From Pedobacter sp. R20-19 (GTDB lineage: Bacteria > Bacteroidota > Bacteroidia > Sphingobacteriales > Sphingobacteriaceae), in the NCBI RefSeq assembly GCF_000708265.2, contig NZ_JCKI01000002.1:186001-250000 (forward strand): a stretch of DNA of 64,000 nucleotides. Direction: 5' to 3'. Position numbers and translations under genes: made by a program. Shown one piece after another: positions 60,161 through 64,000 of the stretch; position 1 is the stretch's first letter, and every line of letters begins with the position of its first letter. Below the pieces are notes generated by a model. That model had not been told where the DNA came from. It worked only from the letters and a program-made list of their open reading frames with translations, and made no database searches.

Positions 60161-62767
60161 ATGGTATCGCTATTTTCTGAGCAGGAAAGATATAATTCAC
60201 TTGTAGAGGCATCGCCCATGCCAACAGCTATATATGTAGGGGAAGATATGGTGGTAAGTGCTGCAAACCAGGCTATGCTTGATTTGTGGGGTAAACCTGC
60301 ATCCATCCTTGGAACGAAACTGATGGATGCGCTCCCGGAACTGGAAGGGCAGCCTTTTTTTGACATCTTAAGCCATGTTTTTAGAAGTGGGGAAACCTAT
60401 CACACTAAAGAATCTCCGGCAGATCTGGTGGTAGATGGTGTTTTGCAAACTTTCTATTTCACCTTTACCTATAAGCCTATAAAAAATGAGCAGGGCGAAA
60501 TTTTTGCCATCATTAATACCGCAGCACACCTAACCGAACTGGTTAATGCAAAAAAACAGATTATTGAAACGCAGCAACGCTTATCATTTGCGCTTTCATC
60601 GGCTGAAATCGGTACCTGGGATTTAGATCCAATTCATGAACAGGTAAACTGGGATGAGAAATGTAAATCTATTTTTGGCTTTCATCCGGATGCTATTATT
60701 AAGTATGAAACGCTTTTATCCAGTATTCACTCCAAAGATGTCGCTTTGGTTCGTGATGCTATGGCTAATGCGATTAATGGCCACAATGATGGCCTATACG
60801 ATATTAAGCACCGAACCACCAGTCAGGTAAATGGCCAGGTGAGGTGGGTTCATTGTAAAGGAAAAGCTTATTTTAATGAGGAAAATGTAGCCTATCGTTT
60901 TTCTGGCATCGTACAGGATATCACCCACGATGTAAGGGCCAGGCAAAGGGAGCACCAGCTTTTAACCTTAATTAATCAGAATGCTGATCACATGACTATT
61001 ACAACCCTGGAAGGTAAAGTCATTTATATGAATGAGTCATCCAGAAAAATGTTGGGTGTTGCACTGGATGCCGATGTAAGTAAATTTAGTGCTAAAGATT
61101 TCTATACCCCTCATGAGTTAGATCGTGTTCAAAATCACATCATTAAAGAAATTGATGAGATAAATGGCTGGACTGGTCATATCACTTTGGTTAACTATCA
61201 AACAAAGGAAAATATCCCCTGTATGGTAAGTTATCTATTAATCAAAGACCTGGAAACTGGTGAAGTTATTGGAAGAGGAGCCACTGCAAGAGATTTACGT
61301 CCGGATATTAAAGTGAAAGCAGATCTTCAGAAATTGGCAGCTATTATTAGTAGCAGTGAAGATTTTTGTAATTATTGTGATATTGATGGTCATATTCAAT
61401 ACATCAATCCTTCAGGTATTGCCCTGATTGGCATTGATCAAGATCAAATTCGAAGTTATAGACTTTTTGACTATCACAGCGAATCATCTAATGAAATAAT
61501 TAGACAAGAGATCTTCCCTGTTCTTTTTACAGAAGGGAAATGGTCTGGAGAATTGGAATTGATCCATCAGGTAACTAAAGAAATTATCCCTATCCATAAG
61601 CAGTTTTATATGATTAGGGAAGAATTTACCAATACCCCTGTGGCTATTGCAGCAATAGCGAGAGATTTACGGCCAGAGTTGAACATTAGGCAAATGCTTG
61701 CTGATAAAAATTTAGCGTTGCAAAGTGCTGTGCAGGAGCTCGAATTTTTAGCCAATAGTGTGCCTCCGGTAGTATGGTCCAGTAAGCCGGATGGATACCT
61801 TGATTATATCAATAAAAGATGGTTTGATCAAACAGGTAAAAGTGATGAAGAAACATTAGGTAGCCGTTGGATAGAAAATGTACATCCGGATGATGTTCAG
61901 CATGCAATAAAAACCTGGAATTCATCTCTCCAAACTGGAAATCCTTATGAAATTGAGTTCCGTAGCTTAGATAAATCAGGCACATACCGATGGTATTTGG
62001 TAAGGGCAATTCCCCTAAAAGATAGCGATGGAAATGTTATAAAATGGTATGGAACCAATACGGATATCCATCACCAAAAGGAACTGGAAAAACAAAAGGA
62101 TGATTTTTTAGGCATTGCAAGTCATGAGTTGAAAACCCCTGTAACTAGTCTTAAAGCTTATGCACAGGTGATGGAATCGATGTTTAAGCGTTCAGGAGAT
62201 TTCAAAAATGCCGATCTCTTAGGTCGGATGAACAAGCAGGTAAACAGGTTAAGTAATCTAATTAACGACTTACTGGATGTAACAAAGATTAATTCAGGAA
62301 GGCTACAGTTTAATGAAACCGAATTTGATTTTAATGAAATGGTGGAAGAAGTAATTGAAGATGTTCAGCGAACTTCATTTAAACACCTTATCCATCCTGA
62401 ACTCAGTTTCAAAAAGAATATTGTTGGAGATCGGGATCGGATTTGCCAGGTGGTAACCAATTTGTTAACCAATGCTGTAAAGTATTCTCCAGACGCTAAT
62501 GAAGTAGTGATCAATACGCTTGATCTTGGTGATCATGTTCAGGTATCCGTCAGGGATTATGGTATTGGTATTAGCCCTGATTTAAAAGACCATGTATTTG
62601 AACAGTTTTATAGGGTTAGTGGAGATAAAGAGCACACCTTTCCTGGCTTAGGTTTAGGCCTTTATATTTCATCAGAAATTGTAAAAAGGGTAGGTGGAAA
62701 AATTTGGGTAGATTCTGTAGAAGGTAAAGGCTCTACTTTTTGTTTTTCTATTCCTGTAAATGGATAA
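60161..62767 (+). CDS. Multi-PAS sensor histidine kinase
   Basis: 868 residues from the ATG at 60161 (an upstream TTG at 60122 is rejected). Five PAS-like modules come in series, roughly at 5-115, 135-255, 265-385, 390-510 and 530-640. The second ('ALSSAEIGTWDLDPIHEQVNWDEKCKSIFGFHPD') and fifth ('PPVVWSSKPDGYLDYINKRWFDQTGKS') are of the PAS_3 kind. The HisKA helix 'DFLGIASHELKTPVTSLKAYAQVM' carries the phospho-acceptor H655. The ATPase domain shows the N box 'NLLTNAVKYSP', 'DYGIGI' and 'GLGLGLYISSEIV'. No membrane span, so a cytoplasmic sensor. No response regulator gene is adjacent, so its partner and signal are unknown. Confidence 0.93.
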   Translation: MVSLFSEQERYNSLVEASPMPTAIYVGEDMVVSAANQAMLDLWGKPASILGTKLMDALPELEGQPFFDILSHVFRSGETYHTKESPADLVVDGVLQTFYFTFTYKPIKNEQGEIFAIINTAAHLTELVNAKKQIIETQQRLSFALSSAEIGTWDLDPIHEQVNWDEKCKSIFGFHPDAIIKYETLLSSIHSKDVALVRDAMANAINGHNDGLYDIKHRTTSQVNGQVRWVHCKGKAYFNEENVAYRFSGIVQDITHDVRARQREHQLLTLINQNADHMTITTLEGKVIYMNESSRKMLGVALDADVSKFSAKDFYTPHELDRVQNHIIKEIDEINGWTGHITLVNYQTKENIPCMVSYLLIKDLETGEVIGRGATARDLRPDIKVKADLQKLAAIISSSEDFCNYCDIDGHIQYINPSGIALIGIDQDQIRSYRLFDYHSESSNEIIRQEIFPVLFTEGKWSGELELIHQVTKEIIPIHKQFYMIREEFTNTPVAIAAIARDLRPELNIRQMLADKNLALQSAVQELEFLANSVPPVVWSSKPDGYLDYINKRWFDQTGKSDEETLGSRWIENVHPDDVQHAIKTWNSSLQTGNPYEIEFRSLDKSGTYRWYLVRAIPLKDSDGNVIKWYGTNTDIHHQKELEKQKDDFLGIASHELKTPVTSLKAYAQVMESMFKRSGDFKNADLLGRMNKQVNRLSNLINDLLDVTKINSGRLQFNETEFDFNEMVEEVIEDVQRTSFKHLIHPELSFKKNIVGDRDRICQVVTNLLTNAVKYSPDANEVVINTLDLGDHVQVSVRDYGIGISPDLKDHVFEQFYRVSGDKEHTFPGLGLGLYISSEIVKRVGGKIWVDSVEGKGSTFCFSIPVNG

Positions 62768-62864
62768 ACAGAACATAAATTTGTTGGTCAATTTGATAAA
62801 ATCTAAACAATTCAGTTAATAGGAGGTTAAAGATAGTATTATATAATACCTATCTAATTTACCT

Positions 62865-63848
62865 ATGGCGAAAAATAAAATCACTCTTAAAGGAATATGG
62901 GGCGTACTTAAGGCAGCTTTTACAGGCTTTGGCGATCATAAAGTGACCAAACTTAGTGGCTCATTAGCTTATTATACCGTGTTTTCTATGGCACCACTTT
63001 TAGTGGTGATCATTTCTTTGTGTGGTGTTTTTTTAGGTAGGGAAATAGCCGAAGGGCAGGTTTATACTCAATTAGAAGGATTTTTAGGTCGTGAGTCTGC
63101 TACCTCTTTACAATCATTAATTAAAAATGCTTATCTGGATGGTAAAAGTACCATCGCCTTAATTATTGGTATAATTACTTTATTAATTGGTTCTACTACC
63201 ATTTTCGGTGATATTCAAGATTCTATTAATACCATTTGGGGAATTAAGCCCAAACCAAAAAGAGGCTGGGTAAAAATGCTTCAAAATCGTTTCTTATCTT
63301 TTTCTGTGATCATCAGTTTAGGATTCGTACTTCTGGTTTCACTGGCCGTAACATCACTTTTAGATGCCTTTAGCGGAAGATTACAGGCACGCTTTGCAGA
63401 CGTATCTTATTATGTTTTTTATGTCATTAATCAGTTGGTTACACTGGCTGTGATTTCTCTTATATTTGGTGTGATATTTAAGGTTTTACCAGATGCGATT
63501 ATTAAATGGAGAGATGTAATTGCCGGCGCAATTGTGACTGCAATTCTATTTATGATTGGTAAGTTTGCCATTTCTCTTTATATCGGACAGAGTGATGTGG
63601 GCGGAACTTATGGTGCTACAGGTTCATTAGTAGTGGTATTACTTTGGACTTATTACTCATCTATCATTTTATATTTTGGTGCTGAATTTACTAAGGCATA
63701 TGCCATCGCCTACGGATCTGAAATTTATCCTTCTCATTATGCGGTAACGATGAAGGAAGTAGAAGTGGAAACAGGCCGTGTTTCTATTCAGGATAATCAT
63801 CCAGAATTAATTGAAGAGGTAAAGAGAGCGGAACAAGAAAGTAAATAA
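62865..63848 (+). CDS. YihY/BrkB-family inner-membrane protein
   Basis: 327 residues. The family start is 'GDHKVTKLSGSLAYYTVFSMAPLLVVIISLCGVFLG'. Further membrane spans lie at 'STIALIIGIITLLIGSTTIFG', 'FSVIISLGFVLLVSLAVTSLL', 'YYVFYVINQLVTLAVISLIFGVIF', 'IAGAIVTAILFMIGKFAISLYIG' and 'LVVVLLWTYYSSIILYFGAEFTKAYA', six in all. A family loop, 'IQDSINTIWGIKPKPKRGW', follows the second span. The C-terminal tail is acidic and cytoplasmic. Once named ribonuclease BN by mistake; the true role, possibly transport, is not settled. No partner genes nearby. Confidence 0.93.
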   Translation: MAKNKITLKGIWGVLKAAFTGFGDHKVTKLSGSLAYYTVFSMAPLLVVIISLCGVFLGREIAEGQVYTQLEGFLGRESATSLQSLIKNAYLDGKSTIALIIGIITLLIGSTTIFGDIQDSINTIWGIKPKPKRGWVKMLQNRFLSFSVIISLGFVLLVSLAVTSLLDAFSGRLQARFADVSYYVFYVINQLVTLAVISLIFGVIFKVLPDAIIKWRDVIAGAIVTAILFMIGKFAISLYIGQSDVGGTYGATGSLVVVLLWTYYSSIILYFGAEFTKAYAIAYGSEIYPSHYAVTMKEVEVETGRVSIQDNHPELIEEVKRAEQESK

Positions 63849-63931
63849 TGCTAATGATTAATTCCTTAGGAAGTAACACAAGATAAATACTCAAATAACT
63901 CTCTGGTAAGTTAAGCGAGGTAATAAAAGCG

Positions 63932-63969
63932 AAATTCCCAGTCATTTTTGTATAAGTGATTGGGAATTT
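63932..63969 (-). terminator. Possible terminator near the right edge
   Basis: AAATTCCCAGTCA pairs with TGATTGGGAATTT with one mismatch. On the minus strand it is followed by CGCTTTTATTA, so it may end a minus-strand gene lying mostly outside the window. Frames ending in ...AWGE or ...GRIVVSA are open at the edge but too short to call. Confidence 0.5.
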
Positions 63970-64000
63970 ATGCTGATACCACTATTCTCCCCAGGCCGTA

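Noticed and set aside
63971..64000. C-terminal fragment of a minus-strand gene at the right edge
   Set aside because: Two frames are open, but fewer than ten codons are visible, too few to support a call.

Overview
This window is chromosomal DNA from an AT-rich Bacteroidota, most likely a Pedobacter-like member of the Sphingobacteriaceae. The evidence is three SusC/SusD pairs, a Porin_10-type porin, DUF5606 and DUF4295 proteins, the rpmB-rpmG-DUF4295...ftsY-rimO gene order, TAnnTTTG-type promoters, few Shine-Dalgarno sequences, and NPGY/NPGW endings on the SusD proteins. No rRNA, tRNA, CRISPR array, insertion sequence or prophage was seen.

Layout. 0-24 kb is mostly housekeeping. It holds a porin (cut by the left edge), an outer-membrane beta-barrel protein, a cyclophilin, RlmH, a membrane-anchored MutS-like ATPase, a GH1 glucosidase, aconitase, a polysaccharide deacetylase, a TolC-HlyD export pair, GpsA, RimO, FtsY, ribosomal proteins L28 and L33, and acetyl-CoA synthetase. 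A PIN-type toxin-antitoxin pair sits inside the rpmB-ftsY block and is coupled to ftsY. 24.4-30.4 kb is a small glycan locus: a SusC/SusD pair divergent from a GH130 mannoside phosphorylase. 30.4-31 kb is a tandem array of terminator-bearing repeats. 31-36.5 kb holds an M16 peptidase and the surE-lpxB operon.

36.8-56.7 kb is a second, larger polysaccharide utilization locus. In order it has SusC/SusD, a LacI-family regulator, a DUF4965 'glutaminase-like' exported protein, a ROK kinase, a second SusC/SusD pair, two tandem basic-secretory-protein-type metallopeptidases and a GH92 alpha-mannosidase. Seven copies of an AAAACGTTTT-centred palindrome stand before five of its genes and appear to define a LacI regulon. 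The mix of an alpha-mannosidase with secreted peptidases suggests a mannosylated glycoprotein as substrate. With the nearby GH130 enzyme the two loci could process alpha- and beta-mannosides; this is inference.

56.9-63.9 kb returns to general genes: RpiA, a LiaF-like membrane protein, a DUF3887-alpha/beta hydrolase, a multi-PAS histidine kinase and a YihY-family membrane protein. Two copies of an approximately 100-nt element with an unchanged 21-nt core and a compensatory stem change flank the rpiA region and look like a structured small RNA. Many intergenic spaces hold inverted or tandem word-like repeats, one of which has entered a coding sequence in frame.
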